Source of the DNA: Thermomucor indicae-seudaticae
Lineage: Eukaryota > Mucoromycota > Mucoromycetes > Mucorales > Lichtheimiaceae
NCBI GenBank assembly: GCA_000787465.1
Contig: JSYX01000047.1
Location: forward strand, 1-64,000
Reading direction: 5' to 3'
DNA length: 64,000 nt
Positions within the stretch are counted from its first letter, which is position 1; each line of letters begins with the position of its first letter. The notes under the pieces are model-generated. The model did no database searches. It was given only the letters and a program-made list of their open reading frames with translations, and had not been told where the DNA came from. Position numbers and translations under genes: made by a program. This document shows, one piece after another, positions 15,224 through 29,100 of the stretch.

Positions 15224-18200
15224 TTATACCACGTCTAACAAGCCATCAAGTAAATTACTCGTTGGAGCATTTGCGTCTGCCGAGGATGATGCAGAAGGCA
15301 ATAAAGAGGAGATGATGGAGGAGGTGTTGTAGGCAGCAGAAGTCGATGGATCGTTACTGAAGGGAAGATCGTCTCCTACAGCGGACATCTCCATTTTCAA
15401 TGGGGGAGACGTCCAAGTATCCCAACTGCTGTCCTTTGAGGGGTTAGAGAACACACGGAGAGCACGAACGCGAATGTAGTAGGTATCGGAAGGTACGCTT
15501 TCGGTCGTGTCTTTGCCGCAAGGAACGTAATGACCATCCCAAACCCAAGCGTGATACGCGGTTGAGCTCGAAGTAGCATTACGTGTGTTACGGGGCAACC
15601 AGACACGCGTGTCGTCCGCGTCGTCGGCATCGTAAGGCACGCTGCCCATCAACTTCTGGTCTGCTGCGCGAATCACTTGAAGATCCACAAAAGGTGTACC
15701 CGTCAAGAGACGTACCAGGACGGTCGGGTTGTGGCCGGGAGAGTACAAGCCCGTTTCGTTGTCCTGGAGAATGGTGCCATCTGGATTTCCAATGCTTGGG
15801 AACGGATAGATACCATTGCTGGAGCGATCCAGGATAGGCAGCTCGGACATGTTGCCCACCATACCGATGTAAGGAACCGAAGCCGACATGGTCTTGTCGC
15901 TAGTCTCGACACCAATGTACCCACCGTACACGGGATGCGAGTCGGCATTCTGAGAGGGCGGGGTCACGCGTACCTGGAACTGTGCAGAGCCGCCGGCTGG
16001 CACAATCAGTTCGTTGGTCGAGAAGGCCATGCCAGCCATAGAGCCGTTTTGGGTGGCAAAGGTGATAGGTTCTAGCGGGGTGTAGTCGGATGTATTCTTG
16101 GTGTCATAGTCGATCACAGTCAAGGCAGGACCGTGGATCATGTGGACCTTGAGATCACTGGAGCCGTGGTTATACACCGTAAGAGTTTGCGTAGCGTTCA
16201 GATGCTCCGTGTCGTTAAAGCTAAGCTTTGAAGGTGTCACCTGAAGAGTGTTGAAGCCTTGGATAGCTCTGGCGATATTGACGACACCAGCACCTTGTCG
16301 GAGAGGAGAGTCCCCAAAAGTACTGAATTGGGAAAGGGGCGCGCGTACTGCAAGTGAAAGCATTAATTAGCAAATAACGCTTTCAAAGCAACTCGGGGGA
16401 AGTTACATGCCTGGTCGAGCAAAGTTCATCAAGGCGTCCTTCACCACGACAGGGTCGGGCCGTTGCTTGCAGGCGGCAGCCATGTTATCCAGGAACAGGG
16501 CAACTGATGCAGTGACGAGGGGTGCAGAAAAAGATGTACCGGACATGATGCCATAGCTACCCTTGTAAAGCGGTAATGTGGAGAGCAGATCGGTGCCGAC
16601 CGCACAAAGTTCTGGCTTCACACTCAACTCGTTTGTGGGTCCCAGCGATGTGAAGCCAGCGATCCGACCTGCGCCCGAGTTGCTGAGCTGAAGGTTAACC
16701 AGCTTCTTTGTAAACTCGCCCTTTGTCGTTTGGTTCTTCAGACGCGCAAAGATTTCTTTTCCGTCGCCAGAGTTGATGAAGGCTACAGCCAGCTTGGCAC
16801 CATCGATATCTTCAGGTTCTGCAATCGCGGTGTCATCCGTGTAAATAACAACAGCAGCAGCACCTGCATAGTAGGCGTTGTCGGCCTTTGTCAAAAGACT
16901 ACAGCCGCCCTCGTGAATGAGCGCAATAGATCCGTTTAATCTTTCGTCAGTCAATTTATCACAGGCGTCATTGGTGGCATTATATTTCGCGCTGGTTGCT
17001 ACGATATCGGTAAGATTGCGGAAAGACACAGGAAGATTCACATATGTGCGGTAGGCTGGGCAGGAGGAGCGTTGTCAGAAGTAACAAAGAGAGAAAAAAA
17101 CCGAAGAAGGTTCACTTACGAAAGTAAGCAACGTCGCTCGATTGCTTGCTATCGTAGACGCCCAACATGTACGCTGGTGTATTGCTGCTTGTCGTCGAGC
17201 CGACTGCAATGACGTTACGCGCAGTGGCAGGGGAAGCAGTCAAAAAGAGACCGCTTGTGCCAATGTTACCACTCGCCACAACAACTGTTGAAGAACAATA
17301 TAAGTAAACAGCAGATGTGCCCGTAGCACATACATATATTGCATAAGCATACCATTGACACCATGGGCGACCATTCGGTCGGCCATGACAGCCACTATAT
17401 CTTCTTTCCAGCCGCCATTTTCGCCAAAGGATAAGTTGACGACATCCATGCCAGCTTTGTACGCCATTTCCATGGCTTTTATGTACACATCGTTGGAAGA
17501 CACTTGAGACGCGCAGCCAAAGACTCTTTTTTCATATCAAATCATGTAAGGATAGTCTGCTTTGCATGCTTTTCGCGTCAAAGACTGACAATGACTTTAC
17601 CTCCACATGCCTAATGTCGCTCCAGGAGCGGCGCCTGTCCAGTTCTATAATTACCATTACAATGAAAGTTAGTATCTCGCTGAGTGCAAGCATTATCTTC
17701 TGTAAAACACTTGCGAAAGTCTTGTCAACGGCACCAATAATACCTGGTTAGACGAATGGTAAGTATGATCGCAATGCGGTATCTCAAAAAGTCACGTACC
17801 GGAAACAAAGGTTCCATGACCGGTCGCGCCAACTAACAATAGACAGACAAATTTAGCATTAATTCCTGTGAAATAATAAAGTGCCATCACACGTTACCGG
17901 CATCAGAAGGGCAGTTATCAAGCGGGTCGTCATCTTCTTTGATAGTGTCAGCTGTGCCATTGTAGTCATCGCCTACTAAGTCGTAACCATAGGCGATTTT
18001 GCAGCCCTTTCCGAAGCATCCCCCGAGAGCTGGATGACGGTAGTCGACGCCTGCAAGGCAAAAACAAGGAAACAAAGAGAACAATGAATAAATCACGTGT
18101 ATGATGCGCCTCATAAGAATAATGAGCGGGTTATGTACCAGAATCAATGACGCCGACACGGATGGACGAACCATTAACGCCTAACTCGCGGTATGAGTCG

Positions 18201-18667
18201 TAGTAGCTAGTCATGCTCGGCACCACACTCTAAATAACCATACAGTGAGCCATGTGTTTCTTCTTCTCTGTGTTAGACACACAAGGCGGGAACTTTACGG
18301 AGTTGAATGGATCCAGGAAAACCGAATCAGTATTGTCGCGTCGCTCGCGCAAAGCATAGGGTCGCGTGTGATGAACAACGTCCCAAACTCGGAGAACATC
18401 AGGATGCGCCAAGGCACTTCTGGCCACCCCTGCGCTAGGAAACTGGACGGAAGCGCCGTAGAAGAGATCGGAATCGTATGTATAGCGGACCTTCATGCTT
18501 GACTGGGAAGAAAGAAAAGACGAGGCCGTGTGTGGTCGAGCAAGTTCGACAATGTAGGCGTTTTTCTCGAGCAGTTGTCGACACCAGGACACCTGTACGT
18601 TGCATAGCAATATCGCTAGCACAAGCGCGCGCGAAAATTGTTGTAGCCGCTGCGTCACTAACAGCAT
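15224..18667 (-). CDS. Secreted subtilisin-like serine protease with PA domain (S8A)
   Basis: A hydrophobic signal peptide follows the start (ALVLAILLCNVQ). A propeptide comes next, then the protease. The catalytic Asp lies in VGVIDSG, His in GHGTFVSG, oxyanion Asn in ASGN and Ser in GTSFSAP. A protease-associated domain (ACDKLTDERLNGSIALIHEGG) is inserted before the serine block. An Fn3-like C-terminal region of about 380 residues completes the Vpr-type layout. All catalytic residues are present. Several short introns interrupt the gene. It is expected to act outside the cell or in the wall. No C-terminal membrane anchor is visible; the last residues are NLLDGLLDVV. The gene is convergent with the RasGEF gene, whose stop lies 88 bases away. 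Confidence 0.93.
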
Positions 18668-21600
18668 GACTTTTTGTTGTTTCTAACTGCTAACGAGTGG
18701 TGTTATTATGATTCACTAGGAATGCTTTCGATAGCTAAAAGGGAGGCGATGGATAGGTATTCTTTTCAGTTACTGGGTCGTTCTGTCCAGAAAGGGGGAA
18801 ACCTGTGGAAAATGAAAGTAAGTGGGGCTTTATCGAAGCAAGAAGAGAAAAAACAGCAGAACTAAAGGAAAGGAGCGAAAGAAACCTGCTCTACATGTAA
18901 GCGTCAGTCGATGGAAACGATGTCGGCACGTTCTTTTGTGAGATTTCGTGGCACAAGACTTACCAAATTCAAAGCAACCGTCTTTCTGTTATTTGAAGCA
19001 TTGGCAAATGTCCGCAAACTCCGAAGTTGTTCATGGAAGAAAGAAAAGAAGCTTTTTTTGTCTCTTGGAAATGCATGCGATCCCCTGACTCCATACCTGC
19101 CACGTTTTTCTTTTCGTTTCTTTTTCCCGCCGCGAATGATATAGAGCAAAGTTAAATAGACAGCTGCTATGACGGGCAACGGTCTTAAAGAAATGTAAAG
19201 TTGCAACACCATCTCCTTTAGCATTGACTACTGGTACACAATCGCAAGTAGGAGAGCACCTCTAATAAATTAACTCTCCGTGTAATATTCGATCTTTCTA
19301 TGGGGCATAAACCAGCTTCTTGTTTTCTAAAATGGCATACAATCCTCTCCGTTGAGAAATTGAAACGGACACGGCAGAAATTTTTCATATTACACCTGCA
19401 AAGCGCCAAGAGAACTTTCCAGCTATACATAGAAACAGATCGAGTCATGAAACGTACCTAATGACAACCTTTAACTAAATTTGGGCAGACCCCTATTCTT
19501 AGCACGAGTAACATTGTCGTTCTTGCTGTCTGCGACCTCCAATGTAAAAGATCAGCCAGATTCCGAGGTCAATGCGCCAAGATATGCACTAAGTTCACTA
19601 TATGTGTCACACATAATGTAGAGCCCCAGAAATCGGCAGAGTCAGCGCAGGCTGGAAAAGGATTAGCAAAGGACCGTTACATATTACTGTCTGTTCAATC
19701 AGCGAATTCTTGGCTTTCCGTCATCTATAGAGTAAACTGTGTTACCCTCAGATTCCTTCTTTGCTTCCGACACGGCGCCAAGCGAAGCCTGCCATGGAGA
19801 TAGACAATCATGAAAAGTATTTAACCAGGTACATAGATTACTATACAGATCGCTTTATTACTTGCACTACAACCTTAACGGCCTGTAATAAAAGCCCTTA
19901 TTTATACATACTGAAATGGGTCCCTGAAAGATAATCCCGTGCTTTGCAAACAACCGACTTCCGTTTTACTTGGAAACGTGGGTTGACGTAGACAAATAAT
20001 TAGTTCGTTCATGTATGATCCATTATGTACCAAAGTTATGGAGCCCCTCTCAATGTACTCCTCATTTTCGTCCAAGGAATCTGATTTGTCGCTCTGCTAG
20101 CAATGGTCAATCCGTGGACCCGTTTTTCTGTTAGTATCATATGTCGGAGATCGACAAATGCCAAATCGACGATCTGGCCATAGTTCTATTCACGGAATGT
20201 TATGACGAATTGGCTGTCATTTACTCAAGGAGAATCTTTGCTTACTGCTTTTGCAAACGCGCAACGTTTAATCCTCACAGACCGTTGCTGGCAGCCAACA
20301 AGTCACGTGCATACCCTTGCGATCTGGTGAAACGAGACATTTCTTTTATGCTTAGAGATAATGGTAAAGCATAAGAACAGAGATGAAGTGTGAGAGTAAA
20401 ACTATAGTTGAACTTGAAGGAAAAGTGACAAGTCATTGAATACAGACAAAAGACGCTTAACAGTTCACACAGAGGAAAAAGGTCTTTTACATATGAAGCC
20501 AATCTTTATTGCTGAGATATGCCAGGCACATATGAAGAAGTTATTATCATACTGAAAGGCGTATAGAGCAAAGCCATTGTAATCCAGCAAATACTTTGAT
20601 GACGTTTTCTGGAGCCCATACTAAGCGTACGCTACAAAGAAAAATTTCATTGTAGTTCTGGATTACATCGCGGAGTGACCAAAAGAATGAAAGTCGCTAT
20701 AAACAATTAATGATCGACAGTTTTCCGTCAAAATGAAGCGGCTAATTCGATGAAATTGCTGGCCTATGGCGACTCAGTTCAGAAGTTGATTCAGGATCAT
20801 GACAGTCGTAACATGATACTGTCGCTTGTGCATTAATTATACCGGCGTGTTTGATCAATTTCTTTGATAACAAAGGCTGCTATAATATCATACGTCAATT
20901 CCCGTACAATTAATGAGAAGCGGACTACGGAATGACGTTTCCTGAAGATAAGCCAAAATAGATCGCATGTGTTTTGAGTAGCGTGCGCTCAATATCCGCA
21001 GCTTCCTATCCAACTTATTTCTCAGAGTTGGCGCTATGCTTCAACACACGTGTAGAACTTGGCCGCCGGAAATGACGGAGACAAAGTCCGAACAGGGACA
21101 CGATCATTAAGTGCAAGCGATATTTACAATTGTACACGGAATTTGAGTGCAATACTAGCTATCTAATACCTGAAATCTGTTCAGAATGAAAGAGAAGGAG
21201 GGGGGCTTTTGCATTCTTTGTGTTCTATACAGAATTGCCTCCAAGAGAAATTCACCAAGTCCAATACCGAGCGAGCCCTTGTAAGACTGATCCAACTAAA
21301 TTTGGACCTGCACACCGCTTTACAGTAATTAACATACGCCAAAGTTGTGATCGCGGCTTTTCCAAGGAGTGAGCTGTGGCTACCTCATTCTTTTATCATA
21401 ATGCATCTTCTCAAACGGAGACACACTTTCAATGATCACAGGAAATACGTCTATAGAAAGTATAACAGTGACGATTGCTTACAATGGCCTCACAGCACCG
21501 TGGAACGCGGACCTGCATAAAGAAAGTGCATTGGGATGCAATGTTGGCCTTTTCTTTGTTCGTCATTTTTCAAGCGTTTCGTCCAGCAATCCGGCGGAAA

Positions 21601-22033
21601 ATGATGGCCTATACGCTGTGATCTGGAAAGAAGGAACGGTATATTTCCTTTACTGCCAGTTCTTTTCCGAACTGAGCAAAATCGTGAAGTCCCTTGTTGA
21701 CTGGGTGGCAAAGGGAACAACGAGAAGGCTTGAAGGAGCAATCGAAGCGACCGAATAAAGTTAGCCAGAGTTCCCATTGTCTTAAAATTTAAGGAGAAGA
21801 GTATTGGAAAGCTCGGTTATGGGGCCGAAAAAGGAGGAGCAAAGAACAGACGAAGAGTATCATCGGGCCTGTAAATATGAACACCATCGTGCATAAGAGC
21901 CAAAGCAACAAATGATAATACTTCCCCTTTCTCTTTTCTTTTTCTTCTTCCTTCTTTTCTGTTTAGGCGATAATTTCCGTTAGAGACAAGTCCAATTTAC
22001 AGAAAAAGAGGGACAGTGTTTTACAGTGTTGGA
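18668..22033. other. Gene-poor intergenic region
   Basis: About 3.4 kb with no gene I can support. The longest open frame, 21432-21758 on the plus strand (about 108 codons), has no recognised domain. A pyrimidine-rich tract around 21923-21963 (CTTTTCTCTTTTCTT-like) lies just upstream of the Sec7 gene and may be part of its promoter. Confidence 0.45.
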
Positions 22034-25000
22034 ATGAATGACACAGCCGGAAAGCATGCTCATCGGCAGCCAGCAAACGTTGGTGATTCAACACGCGATT
22101 ACCGTTCTTGTCAGCGACAAGGCAGTCGGCGCCATTCAAGACAACCCACCTTTAGCAAAGGCTCAACAAAGGACCGACCACGTTCAGGATCTTGGGGTGC
22201 CCAAGAGCTACACTACTGTATGGGTACAGCAACTCTAGTGGAACCAGGCTCTGACGACCCTCAAGCATCCACATCCGGGCTATTATCCAAGCTAAAAATG
22301 TATCACGACAATTCTCGCATGTTTACTTCTCCTTCCGTCATGACTCTTCCGTCACGTCCACCCACCGTTTCCGATCCACATCAGCATAAACGGCCACCGC
22401 TCCCTTTGGAAATGATCCACCCAGAACAGGGTCTTGTTCGTTCCACCCCGCATCCGTCCCTCGTGAAACATGAACCTGCCAATTTAAACAAACCACTACC
22501 GGCTTCGTGCCAATCCGTCCAAAAGAAAAAGGTACGAAACTCAATCAGGGGGTCCTCACGTTAGCCAGTAAAAGGGGAAGAACACGTAATTTGTTGCTTA
22601 ATTTGCGTTGTCGTCAGCTGCTGAAATCGATCTTCGTTTTCTTATAGCGTCCTGGAATTAAAAGTATTGGTCGGTTATTCAGGACACTTGGCAAGGTGAG
22701 CCCAGAATATATCCAAAATGATTTGGATTCTGTCCCTAAACTTATCACATATTTTTATAGCCCCGCGTCAGTAACATGGAGAGCGGCGTTACGGAGCGTC
22801 ATTCCGTGGAGAATCCCGTGAACACTAACAGCCAGTGTCAACAGGGGCAAGTGTATCACTTATCAGCACAACTTGATATTCCACGACGTAAGCGACATAC
22901 GTAATCATCCTCATCTAAAACCTTAGCTTAAACCTGGCCAATAGTAGCGTTAAATGACGGTATCCCTATCTTGCAAAGAAATGCATCCATTTCCGCACCG
23001 CAGCGACCAGCTTTGCAGTCTGTTATACGACGGGTTGCTACCTGCGATGATCTACAGCGTCGAAGCTCCGTCCGACCTGCTTTGAGGCGTTCTCTTTCTT
23101 TTGATGGCTCTGCCAATGCGGAACAAAATAAACCCGGAAACTCTCTTGCTCAGTCCAGGACATTGAATCGCAGGCCTCAGTACAAGCTAAGCGAAGACGA
23201 GTCAGAAACGGAAGATGACTTCGATACGGATCTTGAGGATATGCTTGAGCTTGATCAGACGGAATCGCAAGAAAGTCAAATTGTTGGCGACAGACTATCC
23301 AAGAGATTAAGCGGTGGCCATTTTGGCTCTGCTGGCGGTCTCATTTTTAGCACTTTTCCTTTATCTGGCAAGCATACAGATACCAATAGCCAGCAACCTT
23401 CCAGTATCCATTCCGACGTGCCCACAAACAGTGAAACATGGTCTGGATATCAAGCGACAGGAAGCATAGGCTATACTGAAACAAGCGAATCGGAATCCTT
23501 CTGTCTGACGACACCGCAAAACGAGAATGGCTTACGAGACTTTGAAGGACCAGATATCGTTACTTTTAACGTTGACTTTTCGACAATGTATCCCACGGAT
23601 AATCCAATAGAGGGTAAAAGTCAGGGGCAGCAACAAGAAGAAGAAGAAGAAGAAGAAGACGGTGATAACCCACTCAATCAGATTGCAGCAGACACTGCAA
23701 AGAGAATATGGGAAGAAGATGATACTGTTTACGCTGACATGGAACACATTGCCGAGTGGATCGGTAACGGGTAAGAATACTTTTTCCCTTCTTTACTGGA
23801 GCGGCATCACTGACAGTCGTAAATAGCAAACCTCTCAGCGCCAAGATTCTGAAGCATTATCTCTCTTACTTTGACTTTACAAACTTGAGACTCGATGATG
23901 CCTTTCGAACGTTCTGTGGCAAATTACATCTGAAAGCAGAAACACAACAGATTGATAGAGTACTTGAAGAGTTCTCGAAACGCTACTGGGAATGCAATCC
24001 ATCCTCCATTCTTGGAAATCACGGTAAATACTCGCCAAGAAAAGAGCACGGTTGCTGTATGGATTAACGGTGCGTAAAACAGATGTAGTCCATGCTATTG
24101 TGTACTCTCTCTTGCTGCTCAACACGGATCTTCATGTCGCTCAAGGTGACCACCGGAAAATGTCCCGGTCTGCGTTTGTACGCAACACAATGCAGGCAGT
24201 GCGAGCCCAAGTGTGTCCGTCAGAGACCGATGATGCTTCAGTCAGGGAGGAACGGCGTGGAAGCAATCTTACTTTCAACTCGTCGCATTCTTATCCTCAC
24301 GAACTCAAGAGGACACCAAGTTTTAAGAGTTCTACAAGCAACGGAAGCTCGCCCTCATCTACGGATATGCCATCCATGACATCTTGCCAATCCTCGCCCT
24401 TGGGCAGCAAGGCGTGGCAGCTGGAGATTGAAGCCTTGTTAAGGGTAAGAGTAATCCAAATATGCTCGACGTAGCTCAACCGAGAGCTCATTCTGTTGGC
24501 CAGGAAATGTATGTATCGATTCGGACCCGCCAGATCTTGCATCCGATGCCAAAGGACGCTGAATTCAATGGAAGCAATCGACGTACGAGGCGACGTAGCT
24601 TACAAATTACAGGAAGCCGCATGGGAGCATTTAAGCGTAGCGTAGGCACTATCATGTTGAAAGCTGCCCGAGAAAGCATGTTTATAAGTGAGCCCGTTGA
24701 GGTAAAGCCAAAAAAGCAGTTTTGCTGGAAACAAGAACGTGGTTTATTCAATGATCCGCGTAGGTACCAGACCGTCTTGCTGCTCCACCCATGAGTCCAC
24801 GGTCAGCTACTTCCGCGAGTACAGCGTCTTTTTCTCGAAGACGTTCCGTCTCTTCTCTCAAGTCAAGTCTTTCTCAAAACTCTAATCTAACTCAAGCAAA
24901 CTCTGCAACGTCGTATCAGGCAGTTGCTTCCCTTCTTCACCACTCTGAACTCCCAGCCGCGTTCACGAGTGCTGCACCGTATTACAAGGAAGGCTTAGTT

Positions 25001-26001
25001 GTCCGCAAGCACCTGTTGGAAAGTGCGGGCCAGAAGGCTAAGCAAAGAGACTGGAAAGAATGCTTCATGGTCGTGGATCGAGGAGAAATCCGGATGTACA
25101 GACTGGACGGGCACGGAGATTATAACCATCGCAAGAGTATGGCACGTGCCAGTATCATGATAAGCCGCGTAAATCTGGCCGAAGCGCTGTCTGGTCGATC
25201 TACGGAAAACGGTGCCGTTGTAGGCGGAGGAGATTGGTTGGTAAGTCCTTGCAAAAACGAAGGAAGAACAAAAAATAAGATATTGAGTTTGGCTTTTATT
25301 GACAACAAAGGCCAACGCTCAAATAATGGGTGAAATTGATCTGAAACACACATTGTCGAACGCGCTGCCATCTGGATATAGTCGTCAACGGCCGCACACC
25401 TTTGCTTTGCAACAACCCAATGGAGGCGTATACTTATTCCAGGCGGGTTCAGCCGAACAAGTTATGGAATGGGTCTCCGCCTGCAATTATTGGGCAGCAC
25501 GAGAAAGCAAGGAGCCTTTGACGGGCGGAGTGAGCAACATGGAATATGGATGGGGCAGCTGTTTAGATGGTGTTCAAGAGGACGATGCTCGACCACAAAA
25601 CTTCCCTCCTGTGACCATACACGATTGGCAACCTCCAGTACCACCGACCGTCAGCAGTGCACTGGAGGAAGCAGCTCAGCTGGCATCACTACATAAACAT
25701 GTCAAAGAACTCAACGAAGAGCTGGATACTCATCGTGACCTGAAACATAAAATGGAGATTCGCGTAAGTGTAAATGCTTATTTCCTCGCTATCATTTGTA
25801 TGGCGTCTAAGATCATTTATCGTCTAGTTTGCTGGACGATCCAGTCAAAGTGCTCGGGCTATGGCCAATTGGGAGAAGAAGTCCCAGTACTTGTTACATG
25901 AAATCATTAAATATCAAAACTATTGCGACGCCATTGAAAAGTCGCTTGCTTTGCAGGACAAGGCACTTGAAGCAGAAAAAGAGGCATCATCTTGTAATTA
26001 G
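22034..26001 (+). CDS. Arf guanine-nucleotide exchange factor, Sec7 plus PH domains (EFA6-like)
   Basis: The first ATG at 22034 begins MNDTAGKHAHRQ. A long disordered N-terminus includes an acidic poly-Glu tract near 23638-23660. The Sec7 domain has FRTFCGKLHLKAETQQIDRV, where the Glu of AETQ is the catalytic finger, followed by FSKRYWECNP and VVHAIVYSLLLLNTDLH. After a serine-rich linker comes a PH domain (YKEGLVVRKHLLES, CFMVVDRGEIRMYRLDG, TFALQQPNGGVYLFQA, WVSACNYWAA). A coiled-coil tail ends at TAG 25999-26001. The Sec7-PH order and the TQ motif match the EFA6/PSD group, which activates Arf6-type GTPases at the plasma membrane. Several introns; the catalytic Glu is intact. Confidence 0.9.
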
Positions 26002-26187
26002 TAAAATACCTCTTATGTTTACAATTATCAATCATTAATCGACGGGTAGCACTTCCCCCTGTCTTTGTATGTTACAGCATGCCACAGGCGATAAAGAATC
26101 TGTTAGTATTCAGTCAGGAGCATATGTACAAATAATGATAGCTATTTTACAGAAGAGGGAATACGTCTCCCGTGGGGACTCACTACA

Positions 26188-29100
26188 TTATTCTGCAAAA
26201 CAAACTGATTTGCTCTTTTTAGAACCACCCGTCTTCTTTGCCGCAGTAACATTAAGCGACTCTTCATGGTCATACTCTGGGCCTACAAGACTTAGCGTCG
26301 TTTTCAGCCGTCTGACAGGCTGCTCGAAATCGCCGCTTTCGGGTTTCCGCTTGATATGGCTTGGTAAAGGGACGAAGTTTACACGATCCAGAATATCACG
26401 AACTCTACTATCTGCATAAGAATCGTCCTTTAGTCGAGTTTCTACATTACGAAAGAAGAAGATATGAATAAAACATATCACAAACTGCTCGTCTTCTAAT
26501 GATCATCCATTTTACCTTCATTCTCTTGACATAGCAACTCCAAGAGTTGATGTTCGAACGTTCCGCGAGCTACCAGTGTTTGTACATGCACAGGCTTCGT
26601 TTGACCTAACCGATGGACACGCTTGATGGCATGCTGCTCCAAGGCGGTCTGCCAAACAGGACCAACGAAATAAATGCGCGTTGCTGACGACAAGTCAATC
26701 CCGATTGCAGCCTTTTGAAGAGCCATAACCACGACATTGAGATCTTTTGACGTATTGAAGATCGAAAGCGATTGCTATACCGCGGCATTAGGGTTGGGAA
26801 AAGTAGAGTAAGCTGACGCGTTAAATAAGGCCCTCGTTGTATCCCTTACCGCCTTGCTGTCATTATACATCAACACATTTACATTCGCCAGCTGCAACGC
26901 TGCACCGATTTCTTGTACCTCCTCCTGATGCTGAGCAAAAATGACACATTTTTCTGAATGTTGACGTTCTCTGATTTCGTCAATCAAGTAGTTGACCTTG
27001 GTACTTGTACTACAAAGGACTTTGGTATCTTTGAAGGCATTGGCATTGTAGAATACCAACTCCACTCTCTTTTGTGCTTCATCATCCACAGGGTCCTGAT
27101 ATGCCTTTTCAATCATTCTTTGTTCTCTTTTCTCTTGGTAGCCTTCCACGGTTTCCACGAAATTATCTGTCACATTATGCACATAAATGCTTCTCAAATG
27201 ATCGGCGGCCAGCTCAATATTCTTCTTCAGGTTATACATGATTCCACCTTCAACGACGCATATATCTTCTTGCGCGTACACACCCGGAACTCCTCTTGAA
27301 CATCCCCACTTTTCTTTCAACAATCGCGGTAAGCCTGACACGATATATAACGGCGAATGCTTATCCATCATCTCCACAAATAGTCTGTCGCTGAGTGCAT
27401 CGTCAAGTACCGTCTTGATCTGTCGCAGGGTATCATTATCGTCACCGAAATTCTTCTCGCCGTTTTCAATAGCATCTACTGTCACAACACAATTGTCGTG
27501 TGAAGCTTGAAGCCAACGAGACTCAACTGAACGCCAAAAGCAACTTTGACAGAGGTTATGGACCGCCTCCTGAATTTCCTTCGTGTTTTCCGGATCGAAG
27601 ATATAGTCACGCCCCTTGTGTTTGGAAAGGATGGCATTGAGCCCAACCATTGCAACCTGACAATTATAAGCCTACACGAGACCACAAGGTGAACAGGCTT
27701 GTTACTAAGCGTTATGTACCTATACTCACCATCCACTGAAAATAGTCAAAGTTCAACAGGACTTGGCTTTTGTACAAAGGAGGTAGCTTGACCTCTCGCT
27801 CAATGTCGTCTTCTCTCGTTCGAATCATTGTCCTATTAAACAGCTCTTTAAGCCTTGCTGTTGCGTAAGGTTCCTCGTTTGACAAGGGTTTCGATATAAG
27901 CATAGTCCACGCACGACACGTCTGCGTCAGTTCCATGTCTACGCTGTAATCGACCGACTTAAACGGCTTGAACTGAAGAATCTTGGTGTATAAAGTACCA
28001 AGCCTTGTAGTTGTAAGTCAATACATCCTCGAAGTCATCGCGTTCACATAACAGTTACCTTTTCAACTTATCATGCATACTCACGCTAGGGTCGTTTAAA
28101 CTCGTTGGCTCCGAAAAGCTTTGCGTAAGCGTGCTCGTGCAAATCCATTTGGCTGAAGCAAGTAACGCGGCCGTTAACTCGCTGAAAACAGTGCTCGTAC
28201 AAAGCCGATGACCCTCGTCTTTTCCCAGAATAAGTAAGCGAGATACATATGCCGATGACGTCTTTACCAATTATAACTCTCCGCCAGTGCACAGCAAATA
28301 ATGGACAGACTTTTCTTTCTATTGTTTCGATGTCGGATGTTTCTGTTTCTCTTCGTGTTCGCTTTCCTAGATTTTCTGCGAATTCAGCAGCACAATTAAC
28401 AGCCGTGAAAAACACCGGATATTGCTGCTGCCAATCTGTCCCATACCTTGTACGCCAGAATTTTCTGCCGAGTTCTCTTTCACAAATCTGCTTTGACTAA
28501 TCAATAGCAGATCGAGATCGAGCAAATCATCCACTTCTGGTATCTCGTCTTTGATATTGCCCAACGCTGTCCATTTCAGATCTCCGTCATGTATATGCTA
28601 TCACTCGTTCAGTACATAAGGACCACAACGATAGACTCTCCCGCGTTACCTTGTGAATCTCGTTGATCCATTGTGGTACGAGGTTATCAGGAACTGTAGG
28701 CGAAATTAATTAGCTATGTTACTTCATGGTAGAGCAGGTTGTTGACTTGCCTATCACCAGCGTCGCCCGCGACGGGTATGCTTTTCTGGTATTCTGTTCA
28801 TCTTTTTGCTGCCGATCAGAATCAGCAGGAAAAGGCGAACCGTTGCGCGTCTGAGACCTAAGCGTCATTCTGTATCTCTTTGCATTTTGTCCAGATAATG
28901 ATTTCCGTGGTTCAGCAGCTGCGTGACTCGAAGCGCTTTGCCCGTTTATGTTTACAGATCTTTCCGCATCAGGTATCAAAGCGTGTGCATCCATAGGACT
29001 CGGTAGATGTCGTGTTACCATGACAGCTGCTAAGCTGATGCATGTCTTGCCGGTCCCCTAGCAGTTGATTAAGCGACATTGCAGAGCAGACCCGTGATGT

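Noticed and set aside
26775..26849. In-frame TAG stop within the SNF2 helicase C-terminal lobe
   Set aside because: It is the end of a 75-base intron (GTAAGG donor, GTATAG acceptor). Its length is divisible by three, so the frame looks continuous around it.
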